64,000 nucleotides of DNA from Oscheius tipulae. Lineage: Eukaryota; Nematoda; Chromadorea; Rhabditida; Rhabditidae. The notes under the pieces are model-generated. The model did no database searches and had not been told where the DNA came from. It worked only from the letters and a program-made list of their open reading frames with translations. Positions 37,415 through 46,579 of the stretch are shown one piece after another. Position numbers and translations under genes: made by a program. Location: the NCBI GenBank assembly GCA_037178975.1, contig JASJZH010000002.1, positions 6,685,501-6,749,500 on the forward strand. The letters run 5' to 3'. How positions within the stretch are numbered: the stretch's first letter is position 1; each line of letters opens with the position of its first letter.

Positions 37415-37690
37415 GTCTTGAAGTGGAAATATATAGCGGATTAAAACAGGAAGTGAGATAGAAGCCAGAATAACACTTCGTAGATTAAATCCAGAACAGA
37501 GACAGCAAGCAACTGTTGTTGCTTGGACCACGTGTGCCTCTGGAGGTGGGATGGTAAACATCCAGGATAACAATGAATAAACCGTTGCTAATTCAGAGAA
37601 TTTTAAAGGACTGTCCGGGAAATATCGCCTTTATTTCGGGGAATTTAAATTTGAATTTGTTCGGGGAAAAGGTTCATTGAATCGGTAAAG

Positions 37691-37984
37691 TCAGTCTACA
37701 GTAATGACTTCGTAAACCTTCTTTTTCTTTGCTACTGGTTCTCCAGGATACACTTCAAAGAGAGTTTGGTACGCCCAGGTAGCATAGTCCGCTGAAAAGA
37801 GTTTCTGATAGGCACTTGGATTACACCTACGATCTTGACAAAACTTCTGCATGATGGTTTTAAATTTAGGAAGGGCCGACCAAGCATGAAGAAACTGTTG
37901 GAGACTGTCTTGCTTTGAGAAAGAGGCCATAAATGAGAGCAGGTGCGGCCACCTTTTCACATTGTAATTAGAAGTGTTTTTCAT
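37691..37984 (-). CDS. small hypothetical protein or terminal exon
   Basis: 97 codons from ATG 37984: MKNTSNYNVKRWPHLLSFMA, then KFCQDRRCNPSAYQKL, FSADYATWAYQTLFEVYPG and a basic tail KKKKVYEVITVD, stop at 37691. The composition looks like real protein (many aromatic residues, no low complexity), but I recognise no family. It lies 277 bp upstream of DPYS on the same strand, so the two could be co-transcribed. It may also be the last exon of a longer gene. Confidence 0.4.
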   Translation of the reverse strand: MKNTSNYNVKRWPHLLSFMASFSKQDSLQQFLHAWSALPKFKTIMQKFCQDRRCNPSAYQKLFSADYATWAYQTLFEVYPGEPVAKKKKVYEVITVD

Positions 37985-38107
37985 GAACAGACACGTCAAG
38001 TTGTGTTCGGTGGGATGGTTTGTCTGAAGGCTTTTCTGAGCGATGATACAGAGAACAGAGAGACAGAGGGTGTCTGAAAGACTGGAAGACTGAGAGACTG
38101 AAAGACG

Positions 38108-38579
38108 TATAGTCTATTTCCAACGTCCAGCGGCACCTGAATTTGAACGCTGACGGCACAGTATTTGCGCGCGAACAAAAAATTCCAAAACTTTGAATTT
38201 TCTTCATTTTCCGCATACTTTTTACAAATTCTGACTGTGTAACCGAATTCTAGACATACATAAACCATACATTGACAACAAATTTAGGGGAAATATCTAA
38301 GAAAAGCGTTGAAAATGGCCAAAATATGTGTGCAGAGCCCCATTTTCGGCTTCCACGCTTTTTTAGGCGTTTTTCTGGCAGATTTTTCTACAAAATGGGT
38401 GTCAAGTAGATATTCTTAGGCCCCGAATCCAATGCCAATGTTAAAACAACGAAAAAATGGCTGTAAACACTCAAAAATAGCGAATCTGAGCCCGGGGTAC
38501 TGTAATTTCCTCGCAAGACCTTTCGCATTCTACCTTTAAAGAATTCGTAAGTGCCGCTGGAGGTTGGAAATAGACTATA
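38108..38579. mobile_element. ~470-bp MITE with 29-bp terminal inverted repeats
   Basis: The left end TATAGTCTATTTCCAACGTC and its continuation CAGCGGCAC (38108-38136) reappear inverted at 38551-38579 with one mismatch. The ends read TATAGTC...GACTATA, which fits a TA target duplication (Tc1/mariner-type MITE). There is no coding capacity. Confidence 0.75.
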
Positions 38580-38700
38580 AAATCAATTTTTTTCTGCACT
38601 ACTTGATACAAACACGCCTTACATCCTTACTTTGCAATAAATAGTCTTTAGTAATACTGGGGAGTGGACAAGTTAGGCACGTACGGATTAGTCAATATTT

Positions 38701-38783
38701 GACCTCGGCGGGGATCGAACCAACAAGCCTCCGGCATGCGATTGCCAAACAACAATGATTACCACTACGCCATGCGGACAACG
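38701..38783 (-). repeat. tRNA-like sequence with good A and B boxes
   Basis: The minus strand has TGGCGTAGTGGTAATCA, matching the A-box consensus TGGCNNAGTGG exactly, and GGTTCGATCCCC as B box. The anticodon region (ATTGTTGTTTGGCAAT) has an 8-nt loop and the variable region is unusually long, so the fold is not canonical. It is either a diverged tRNA or a SINE promoter. Confidence 0.5.
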
Positions 38784-38852
38784 AACAAGTGACCGGGGAT
38801 CTGCGCATAATGAACAGTATCAGTAGAGACTGGTAAACGCGGAAGTCATTCC

Positions 38853-39418
38853 ATGGCTGTTCAGTTCAAGACGACGGGGGAGCCACCAATCCTTCGAGAG
38901 ATCCTTACTCTAATGTTCAAAATGTACGTGCACAACAAGATATGGATGAGATAAAATCCATAATCTTCCATAAATCCATAAAATACGAGGAAGCACTTGC
39001 AAGGGTTGTTTCGTAGGATTCGACGATTTTCAGCTGATCGCAGACGTGATATTAGTGGCTGTCTTTGATCCTGAAATTCAGCTTCAGTTTCTGCACTTCT
39101 TGACCAAACAGACGCCCTCTATTATTCAAAAAATGAGCAACATGGACAAGGTTTTCAGTCTGGCTTTGGAATTAATTAGGACAGATAACACCGAAGGAAC
39201 AATCGTGGCCTTTAACTTCCTGGACAAGGTCACGGAAAAGAGTCCAACAATGAAGGTTAGAAAGACCAGTGACAGAGATAGAACTGATGTATCTTCAGGC
39301 CTTGATCATCAAGCAGAAGGGAATGCAATTAATTCTTCACTATCTTCGTCGCCACATTGGCTCTGATGTTGAACACCTAGCAGAGTTGGAACAAGGAGTG
39401 GCCGTGCTCTACTCATAA
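38853..39418 (+). pseudogene. importin-13/transportin-3-like partial gene
   Basis: HEAT-repeat-like exons: MAVQFKTTGEPPILREILTL (38853 on), then 39034-39255 with LIADVILVAVFDPEIQLQFL, SNMDKVFSLALELIRTDNTE and FNFLDKVTEKSPTMK. A third exon from 39299 has ALIIKQKGMQLILHYLRRH and reads to TAA 39416-39418. The succession of helices resembles the C-terminal half of importin-13/transportin-3 nuclear transport receptors, but the match is from memory and weak. The first junction does not keep phase. A full receptor would need about 900 residues, so this is a fragment or an exon group interrupted by the transposons that follow. Confidence 0.4.
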
Positions 39419-39705
39419 GTGGCGACGCCAGATATAACAGCAGCTGGGGACTATGCTCCAAATTCAGCCAAAGTGACGGCTCTATCTCAAGTTCTCTCAT
39501 TCCATCATCTGCAGGAGCTGATCTGTAGATGGAAAACATGAGAACGGAGGGTTAGTTCTGGTCCAATTCCTTGCGGAAATCGTGTCGGCATGCGGTCCAG
39601 AAGACAGAAAATTTCTATGGAAGTGACAGCGGACGATGAAGGGACATGCAGTTGTGTCGTAGAGAGCCTCGTCAAATCTCTATTTATTTTATTTTATTTA
39701 TTCGC

Positions 39706-40968
39706 TTAATCAAGTCTATTATTATCGACTAGAGCGTTTCTGAGAGTAGACCATTCCATATTAGAGTTCCTCCACCATGTAGAACCCGCTAACGCTGTGA
39801 TTTCATCAGACCACCTGCACTTTTGTCCTCCGGGTCTTCTTTTTCCGTCTCTCGGATACCACTCTGTGATCTTCTTCACCCATCTGCTCGGTTCCATGTT
39901 TGTAATCCTCTCGGCCCAGCTAAGTGTCTTATTAACCGCCATCGTCTTCCAGTCGTTCAATTTAGATGTATGTCTCAGTCGTTGATTTGTCCATCGGTCT
40001 AGCATCGAGATGCCTAACATTCTTCTCTCTAACTTGTGTTGCGCGACCCTTAAAGATTTCCTGTCAGAGTCTCGAAGCATCCAGGATTCAGCTCCGAAGA
40101 GGACAATCGGTGTCACAACAGCTTCGAAGAGATGTCTTCTCTTGCTCAGATGGATAGTGCGGTCGCATAGCAGCTTTCTATTTTCGTTGAACTTCCAGTA
40201 ACCCAGTCCAATCCGTCGTTTCATCTCTGCATTATCGGCAATTGGTATGGAAATCTTCGATCCTAGAAAGGTGAAGGTATCCACAAACTTGACATTCTCT
40301 CCGAAGACAGAAATCGGTGCTCGTCCTTTGGTGGATGACATTGCGACTGTCTTCTCAAAGTTGATCTTTAGGCCCACTTTACCAAGACTATCTGTCAGTT
40401 TGACCAACATTCTCTCCAATTCGGGACAACTTTTGGCAAAGATCACGAGGTCGTCGGCGTAGGCAAGAAGAGGTAGTTGCTCGCCGTTGATTTTCAGCCC
40501 ATCTTGGTCCCAATCGATGTTGTTGACAGCGTAAGCCAGGACGGAGTTGAAGTGTTGAGGGCTCATCCCGTCTCCCTGTCTGACTCTGCGTCTAATAGGA
40601 ACGAGTATCTTTGATCCATTGACTAGAATGTTGGTAGACGAGGCCTCATAGAGTCGTTGGAGAAGTAGTATCAGCTGTCTCGGGACACCTCTGTCGATAA
40701 GCGAGTTCCATGTCTTGATCCAGTCTACCGTGTCGAAAGCTTTGCGACTGTCGATGAAGCATAAGTAGAGACGAACTTGATACTCGGAGCATTTTTCAAT
40801 AATCTGTTTGACGCAGTGTGTATTGTCTGCTACTGAGTAGCCCTTCTTGAATCCCGTTTGCCATTCATCCTCTGTTTCCATTAGATAGTGTGACATCCGG
40901 TAGAGCATCGTTCTTGTCATAACTTTCCATGAGCATTGGAGGAGAGTGATCGGCCGGAAGTTTGAAGG
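39706..40968 (-). CDS. RTE reverse transcriptase region
   Basis: This frame continues the RT domain: FRPITLLQCSWK, FIDSRKAFDTVDW, RQGDGMSPQHFN, LLAYADDLVIFAK (catalytic YADD), LKINFEKT and TFLGSKI. A thumb-like C-terminal region with HKLERRMLGISMLDR and WSDEI follows. It is open to the stop at 39706. Only the shift from the upstream frame prevents a single polyprotein. Confidence 0.88.
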   Translation of the reverse strand, partial: PSNFRPITLLQCSWKVMTRTMLYRMSHYLMETEDEWQTGFKKGYSVADNTHCVKQIIEKCSEYQVRLYLCFIDSRKAFDTVDWIKTWNSLIDRGVPRQLILLLQRLYEASSTNILVNGSKILVPIRRRVRQGDGMSPQHFNSVLAYAVNNIDWDQDGLKINGEQLPLLAYADDLVIFAKSCPELERMLVKLTDSLGKVGLKINFEKTVAMSSTKGRAPISVFGENVKFVDTFTFLGSKISIPIADNAEMKRRIGLGYWKFNENRKLLCDRTIHLSKRRHLFEAVVTPIVLFGAESWMLRDSDRKSLRVAQHKLERRMLGISMLDRWTNQRLRHTSKLNDWKTMAVNKTLSWAERITNMEPSRWVKKITEWYPRDGKRRPGGQKCRWSDEITALAGSTWWRNSNMEWSTLRNALVDNNRLD

Positions 40969-40969
40969 G

Positions 40970-42532
40970 TTATTCGGATCTCCTGACTTGTATAACAGTG
41001 ACCATACCTTCTGTCAATTCAGGCGGTATGTCGTCTCCTCTGAGCAGAAAGTTCATCATACTTGTAAGAAGAGGTACGGCTTGACTTCTGGCGTGGTACA
41101 TCAGCATTGGTGTTATTGAGTCGGATCCTGGACTCCCGTTTCTTTTCATCAGTCGGATTGTCTTATCAACTTCTTCCGGTAGAATGAGAGGGATTGCCTC
41201 ATCGTTTCCATGTTGGTGCATCACGTCAGTAGCGTCATCTTTGTAGAGGGAAGAGAAAATTTTTTTGACTGTATCCTCTGTGAGCTTTTGAGAGTAGTAC
41301 CCATCTGCATCCTGAACCATCATCTTCCTCGACGTGATCTGGCTCTTTCGTTCAGCTTTCTTCACTGATCTTCCGGATATCACAGCGTTGCGGAGGAGAC
41401 TATCCTTACGTTCCTCCAGATCGTCTCGAAAGCTTCTTCTAGCCAGTGCTTTCAGAAGTGTGAAGTTAAGTCGGCCGGTTTCAGTAGAATCTTTCGAAGC
41501 CTCATATCGTCGTCTAAGGAGGTCCTTTGTTCTAGCGGAGACTCTTGGTACCATCGGCACGATTGATGTAGAAGCCTCGGCAGCGTTTTTGATAACTGTC
41601 GCCGTCATTTCATATGCTATCTTTGCATCGTCTGGTGAGTTAGGGAGTCCCTGTCTTTCCTGTTCGCATCTCCTTTTGAACGTTTCGACATTGAGCTCTT
41701 CTTGAGGCATCTTCTGCTTTTGGTAGAACTTTCTCTTCATTTCCATTTTTATCTCCATGCGCATCATACGATGATCGGAATCTACATTGAATCGTCTCAT
41801 AACCGCCACGTTTTTGACAGACATCGAATATGGAGCCGCAATATGGTCGATCTGGTGGAAGCTTTTCTTGTCGGGCGCATGCCACGTCCATAGTAGCTCA
41901 TCCGGTTTTGGGAAGAACGAAGACCAGATACGGAGAGAATGTTGTCTGCATAGTTCGACCAGCTGTTCTCCTCTTTGTGTTCCTTCTCCGATTGTACTAT
42001 GTCCGACAATATTTGCATTTGAGTCGTCCCTCTGTATTCGGCAATTGAAATCGCCTGCCAAGATGGTATTGTGGTTTCTGGGGCATCTCCGAATTGCTTC
42101 ATTTACGATATCCAGGAGTTCTTCGTACTCGGCGTCGTCATATGAGGAGGTAGGCGCGTAGGATAGGACCAGATAAAGACGTTTTGATGGAAGCTGTAGA
42201 GTTGCAAGTCGAGGGGATATTGGTCGGAACACGGTTTCCTTTGACAGCTCTTTCCGGATGATAAAAGAGACTCCGTGTTGGCTAACATTGTTGTGGCCGC
42301 TATGGTATAGTAGAGCATACTCGTCGGGTAGAGACAGACATCCGGGTCCTCGTATCCTTGTTTCCGAAAGGAATATGACATCCCATCGGATTTCCTTCAG
42401 TGCGTTGCTCATCTCCAGTAGTCGAGCCTGACCGGCGAGCGTTCTGACGTTCATGTGGCATATGAAGAAGGAGGAAGATTGGTGTCTTTTTCTCAGGGAT
42501 GGAACAGTACCTCTCGTGCTTGTCCAGGGCAT
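40970..42532 (-). CDS. RTE endonuclease and N-terminal region of polyprotein
   Basis: It starts ATG 42532 (MPWTSTRGTVPSLRKR). Endonuclease motifs are CHMNVRTLAG, FLSETRIRGPG, YAPTSSY, ILAGDFNCRI, WTWHAPD, IDHIAAP and DSDHRMM, all in the expected order for APE-type retrotransposon nucleases. The C-terminal part (RLMKRNGSPGSDSITP) is the start of the RT domain. It ends at a stop just after the frameshift. Confidence 0.88.
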   Translation of the reverse strand: MPWTSTRGTVPSLRKRHQSSSFFICHMNVRTLAGQARLLEMSNALKEIRWDVIFLSETRIRGPGCLSLPDEYALLYHSGHNNVSQHGVSFIIRKELSKETVFRPISPRLATLQLPSKRLYLVLSYAPTSSYDDAEYEELLDIVNEAIRRCPRNHNTILAGDFNCRIQRDDSNANIVGHSTIGEGTQRGEQLVELCRQHSLRIWSSFFPKPDELLWTWHAPDKKSFHQIDHIAAPYSMSVKNVAVMRRFNVDSDHRMMRMEIKMEMKRKFYQKQKMPQEELNVETFKRRCEQERQGLPNSPDDAKIAYEMTATVIKNAAEASTSIVPMVPRVSARTKDLLRRRYEASKDSTETGRLNFTLLKALARRSFRDDLEERKDSLLRNAVISGRSVKKAERKSQITSRKMMVQDADGYYSQKLTEDTVKKIFSSLYKDDATDVMHQHGNDEAIPLILPEEVDKTIRLMKRNGSPGSDSITPMLMYHARSQAVPLLTSMMNFLLRGDDIPPELTEGMVTVIQVRRSE

Positions 42533-42663
42533 TGTCGAAAGGGAGTCTTCAATTGTCGATAGGCTCCGTCCGTGGAAACGGGTAGGCTACCCGTATCCGA
42601 GTAGAGCTTGGAAGCGGACGACCTTTCTTGGTGACGACAAGTCAAAGATCTCTATATAGTCAA

Positions 42664-43086
42664 CTGTCTTTATAATGAAGATTTAATCCCTAGATGTTTC
42701 TCTGTCTTTCTGCCATCCTGGAACAATGTGTGAGGTGGATAAATCTTTATGTACATCTTATTACAGGCATTCTTCAGTTCAGACAGTCAGTGGTCTGTCC
42801 AGTGTACTGGTTAGCCAGATTCAAGGTTCCGACATCGAAGACCTGGGTAGGATTGGCTCCACTAGTCACGTAGTTGTCAGGGATGGTAATACTGATCTTC
42901 TTGTAGCAGCGATCGTTATAGTTGCATTTGTGGTAGATGTTCAACTTGGGGTCAATGGTAGAGATCTCGGTCTTAGAGCCCTGGAGACGGAACTCTCCGT
43001 TCTGATTCGTGGTTTCTTCGTCCAACTTTTTGTCAATGGCTGAAAAGGCACTTCTATAGCAAAAGCAACAGCTTTAGCGCTCGGTA
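42664..43086 (-). pseudogene. truncated inverted copy of TTL-3
   Basis: These 423 bp are the reverse complement of 53798-54220, in constant register (coordinates sum to 96884). They include the 3' part of the TTL-3 intron, all of exon 2 and the 3' UTR. The signal-peptide exon is missing, so no secreted product can be made. The reading frame of exon 2 (NGEFRLQGSKTEISTIDPKL, ending TDCLN at 42774) is intact with a few substitutions. Retained intron sequence shows a DNA-level duplication rather than retroposition. It abuts the 5' end of the RTE element. Confidence 0.9.
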
Positions 43087-43149
43087 CTTGTGGACAAAGG
43101 TTCAACATGTGTTTTTGGATTGTTAAAAAACGAAAGCAGCAGTCTACCA

Positions 43150-43201
43150 AACTTGGGCCGCTCCAACATCAATTCGGCGTACTAACCACTAGACTATCAA
43201 T
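43150..43201 (-). repeat. tRNA A-box-like fragment
   Basis: The minus strand reads GATAGTCTAGTGGTTAGTAC, close to the A-box and D-arm of a tRNA. No B box was recognised. Confidence 0.35.
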
Positions 43202-43509
43202 ACGAGGCGGCTCCGAAACTTGAAAGACCACAAAAGTATAGGGTACCGGCGCATGTTTAGCAAAATAAAACGGCTTTGTCGCTGTGTCCCAATTTCATTG
43301 CCTTCCTGTCCCTGTCCCTTGCTCGTCGCATGTTGATAGTGTTACTGCTCAGATGGCATCGGATCAAAAACACAGATGTTTATGTAGCAGACGACACTGC
43401 TTACATCTTTTCGTTCCATGTTTTCCGGCAACCGTATTCGGTTGTCCCCTTTACTTTCTTTCTTCACTTCGGTTTGGCAGTATTTAGATCTCTCCAATTT
43501 GTTAATCTA

Positions 43510-44243
43510 TATATATGTTGCAGTTCAAAGTGTTTTTCAGTTCAAACTGTTCTGAACTAGTTCAAACTGTTCCAACACTTTGAACTAGTTCAAACTGTTC
43601 TATTTCAGTTCGAAGTGTTTTACGGCAGTTCAAACTGTTTTGAACTAGTTCGAAGTGTTTTTATTACCTTTCTTCTTATTTGTAAAGCGTTTTTGAGGAT
43701 GTTTTTCGTTATTATTTTGTTTCCATCGTACGAATCGTAAAATTATCAGCATTTTGACACTAGAACGACTTGACGAAACCCCCTTTAGAAGCTCCAACAT
43801 CCCATTTTTATTACATTCTTGCCGTCTTTTGTGATTCGTCGCTCGTACCATTCGCTCGTTTTGAAAAAGAAAAACTAAAAATGAGCGAATAGGGCGAACA
43901 AATCAGAAAAACGTCAAAAACGTGAAGGAAATGGGATATTGGAGCTCCAGAATTGCCTAATGGGAACTTTTCAAGTCGTTTTGGTGTCAAAATGCTGAGA
44001 ATTTTATAATTTGATTGATGAAAAGAAAATAAAAAGGTAAAAACATCCAAAAATCTGATAAAAACGCACCACAAATGACTAAAAAGAAATAAATACACTT
44101 TGAACTAGTTCAAAACAGTTTGAACTGCCGTAAAACACTTCGAACTGAAATAGAACACTTCGAACTAGTTCAAAGTGTTGAAACAGTTTGAACTAGTTTA
44201 AAACAGTTTGAACTGAAAAACACTTTGAACTGCAACATATATA
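43510..44243. mobile_element. older diverged foldback element with repetitive termini
   Basis: The ends TATATATGTTGCAGTTCAAAG and its complement CTTTGAACTGCAACATATATA bound a palindrome centred near 43875. The outer 150 bp of each arm consist of degenerate units such as AGTTCAAACTGTTTTGAAC and TAGTTCGAAGTGTT. The inner arms also pair over most of their length, with many substitutions (for example CAGCATTTTGACAC on both sides). No coding capacity was seen. The arms are far more diverged than in the 31981 element and the terminal sequence is unrelated, so this is a different and older family. Confidence 0.8.
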
Positions 44244-44274
44244 AGCTTTAATTCAGATCCTTTTTTTAATTCAG

Positions 44275-44427
44275 ATTCAGCTGATTCACTTTACCGTGCA
44301 GAAGACGAGTTATTTGGAGCAAGTTATAAAAACAGCTTTGAGCTGCATTGGGTCAGATGATATGGAAATGGTCAAGAACGCCTTGGAATTTCTTCATCGA
44401 GCTTCTTGGAGAGATCCATTGGTGCAA
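44275..44427 (+). pseudogene. importin-like exon (second fragment)
   Basis: A clean exon between AATTCAG and a GTGAGT donor reads IQLIHFTVQKTSYLEQVIKT, then ALSCIGSDDMEMVKNALEFL and HRASWRDPLVQ. It resembles the exon at 39034-39255 (LQFLHFLTKQTPSII... SLALELI...FNFLDKV), so the two are probably paralogous segments. Possible further exons lie near 44465-44790, but they do not join in a consistent phase. Confidence 0.4.
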
Positions 44428-45164
44428 GTGAGTCACTGCCTAGCTTGATGTTTCTGTTAGTGACAGGTGTGCGTTTCGCCGCCCACCAACTCTTATCCAA
44501 CAGCATCGATACGCTGCTATTTTCTTTTGTTCTCGTCTCGGTTCCGTTCGTTGTTCTGTAACTGTTACTCTGTTACCTCGGACATGTCGAGGCCTGCCAA
44601 GGGATTAGGTTTGCAAGTCATTGCGACGAGAAACTTTGCAGGGGAATGTAGCTCCTTACCCGGTAATTTAACTAAGAGAATTTCGAATAGGATACCAAGA
44701 AGGATAGAAAGGACTGTATTAAAATGTGGCAGGTTGATATGAGGGGACAGCTGGCTACTCTTGGAAGATACATTGAGAGTCGGGAAGACTAGGAGGGTGC
44801 AGAATCGAGCAGATTGAGCGGATTTGGGAGATTAGTAACACGAATTGGAAATGACACACTGACAGAGTGATGCCGCGAGATTGAAATGGCTCATAGTGGC
44901 AGGGACAATTGTGAAGTTATGAGCAGTTTCAAGCTCTTTTCTTGCATACGCGGTCAAAGTGGGTATGGGGTTGGAAAGAGTCTCTCTGTACGCAATGTGT
45001 TTAGGCTGCGATAACGAAGCAAAAAGAGATAGTCATTGATACTGACCAGCATTCAACTGTCACTCAGCCAAGATCCAGGACTGAAAAGGATCAAGAATGT
45101 AGCAATGACCACTCTCCGCTCGTTGGTCAAAAACTGCCCATCTACCTAAGTAAAAATCTTGCAG

Positions 45165-45300
45165 TTTTTGAGCCAAATCCACAAAACAAGATGGTCCAAC
45201 CCCATGTAGCTACCTATTCTCAGTTGCCGGAGATGAGAATACCAGATCTGGTTCAGAGGTCAGAAAGAGGATTCTTTCCTCACCGGAGCTTTTTTCTTGG
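45165..45300 (+). CDS. orphan exon, unknown
   Basis: Between CTTGCAG and a GGTAAGTC donor an open frame reads FEPNPQNKMVQPHVATYSQL and PEMRIPDLVQRSERGFFPHR. I could not find a following exon in the right phase. It may belong to the disrupted importin-like region or to an unrelated short gene. Confidence 0.3.
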
Positions 45301-45398
45301 GTAAGTCACTGTCACTCTCACAACTCAGACGATCCGCACTTTTTCCTAACCATGGAGGATCTCTCAAGCCCTGACCGTAATTTTTGGTATTCAAATAG

Positions 45399-45684
45399 CT
45401 ACTGTTTCCAGCTAAGTGTTGTAGGAGATGGGCTCATAACTGGTAACTCAATTTCCTCGCTCATCTTCACGACATTTTCCGATTCAATAAAACCAGTTCT
45501 TCTTGTTATTTGGAGATAGTTGGTACAGTTTCTCAGAGAAGTTTTCTTGACTCTGGCGTCCGACCGAAAAGCCTTTTCAAACATACTGCTGACTGCGATT
45601 GCATAGGAGGGATTATTACAAATATAGGTCAGCTGTTTTTTGACTTCTACTCTAGTACGATATCAATACCTGATTGATTTCCAT
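45399..45684 (-). CDS. small hypothetical two-exon gene
   Basis: Exon 1 (45684-45670) encodes MEINQ. After a 37-nt intron, exon 2 (45632-45399) continues LTYICNNPSYAIAVSSMFEK and DARVKKTSLRNCTNYLQITR, ending TTLSWKQ; 82 residues in all. Phase, donor (GTATTG) and acceptor (AACAG) fit, and the composition is protein-like. No family was recognised. Confidence 0.35.
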
Positions 45685-45817
45685 TTTCCAGGTTCCTTTT
45701 CCATATTATATGGTTCAATAGGCTAAATTTTGCAGCCTTCGTTTCTTCCCTAACAGCTTCGGAACAGCCACGGTCAAGTCTGTTTCGAAAAGAGTACCTC
45801 TACTATCAAAAGCACGA

Positions 45818-46000
45818 TGGTTTCTGTGGAGAACTCTCTCTCTCTCTCTTTGTTTATTTGTCTGAGTCCACGAAACAGAAGCGAGCCAATTATGTTGTCC
45901 AGAAGTTTTTTTGTTCAGAAAAAGTTATTGCCTAAATTGGGCAGCAAGTCAACTTTGGGTGTGCTCTAGAACTTTACTTCTGTCCCAGTGAAGCCATTGG
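45818..46000 (+). repeat. ~240-bp dispersed repeat, copy B
   Basis: It shares AAAGCACGATGG, AAGCGAGCCAATTATGTTGT, GCCTAAATTGGGCAGCAAGTC and CTGTCCCAGTGAAGCC with copy A at 26595-26830. An internal (TC)n run replaces part of the element. Confidence 0.7.
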
Positions 46001-46579
46001 AAGCAAAAGGACGGCGAAGTCATCGGAGATGGTTAAAAAGAAAGTGTGCAAAAAGTGGGTCGAGGATTGAAGGTGGGGGATTCAGGACAATGATAACCCA
46101 CTCGACAGCGGACCACACGTCTCTCCTCCTGTTTGACGGGACTTTTATACCCGGCAAGGCGCAATCTTTCGAAATCGTACGGGCCCGGGCGGGTCTTTCC
46201 CTGGTGGTAGAGACGGAGAGGAGCGTGCTTTTCCCTTTTACGTACTGCAAAAATGGTTTGAATCTTGAAAATTTCCTCGGGGTCACTCACGAACTGTCTC
46301 GGCTCTTCGTTTTATGATCTAAAACATTGTTGCGGACAATGCCTGAAGTGCTTTTATTTTTTTCATATCAGTTGTTTCTGGTTATATTTGATATCAAAAG
46401 ACTCCGTACATGACATCCCGTCGATCGACACCCTCTTTGACGGAAAATTTTGCAAAAATTTTTAGAAGGGTGTGCATCTCGTCCAAGCGGTCTTTCCTGC
46501 CGACCAGTGCCCTTTTCTAGGCCATATTTCCGCTTTCCAAGCAGATTTTTCTTTGCTGACTAATTTACCATTTCCAGGG

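Larger units (their letters stand above)
39684..42647 (-). mobile_element. RTE-clade non-LTR retrotransposon, nearly full length
   Basis: The element encodes an apurinic endonuclease-like domain and a reverse transcriptase, the usual single-polyprotein RTE layout. An A/T-rich tail (AAATAAATAAAAT type) lies at its 3' end near 39684-39705. ATCTCTAT occurs on both sides (39676-39683 and 42648-42655), within slightly longer similar flanks GTCAAA, and is my candidate target-site duplication. The two coding frames are separated by a single frameshift at about 40965. It sits next to a TTL gene copy and between importin-like exons. Confidence 0.85.

Noticed and set aside
42726-43043. Plus-strand ORFs overlapping TTL exon 2 copies (also 53841-54158 and 51783-52172 on the minus strand)
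   Set aside because: Exact antisense shadows of conserved TTL exons; similarity between them only reflects the duplicated sense exons.
46020-46290. Two minus-strand frames upstream of PGAM5
   Set aside because: Overlapping frames in a likely promoter region, no splice context or family.
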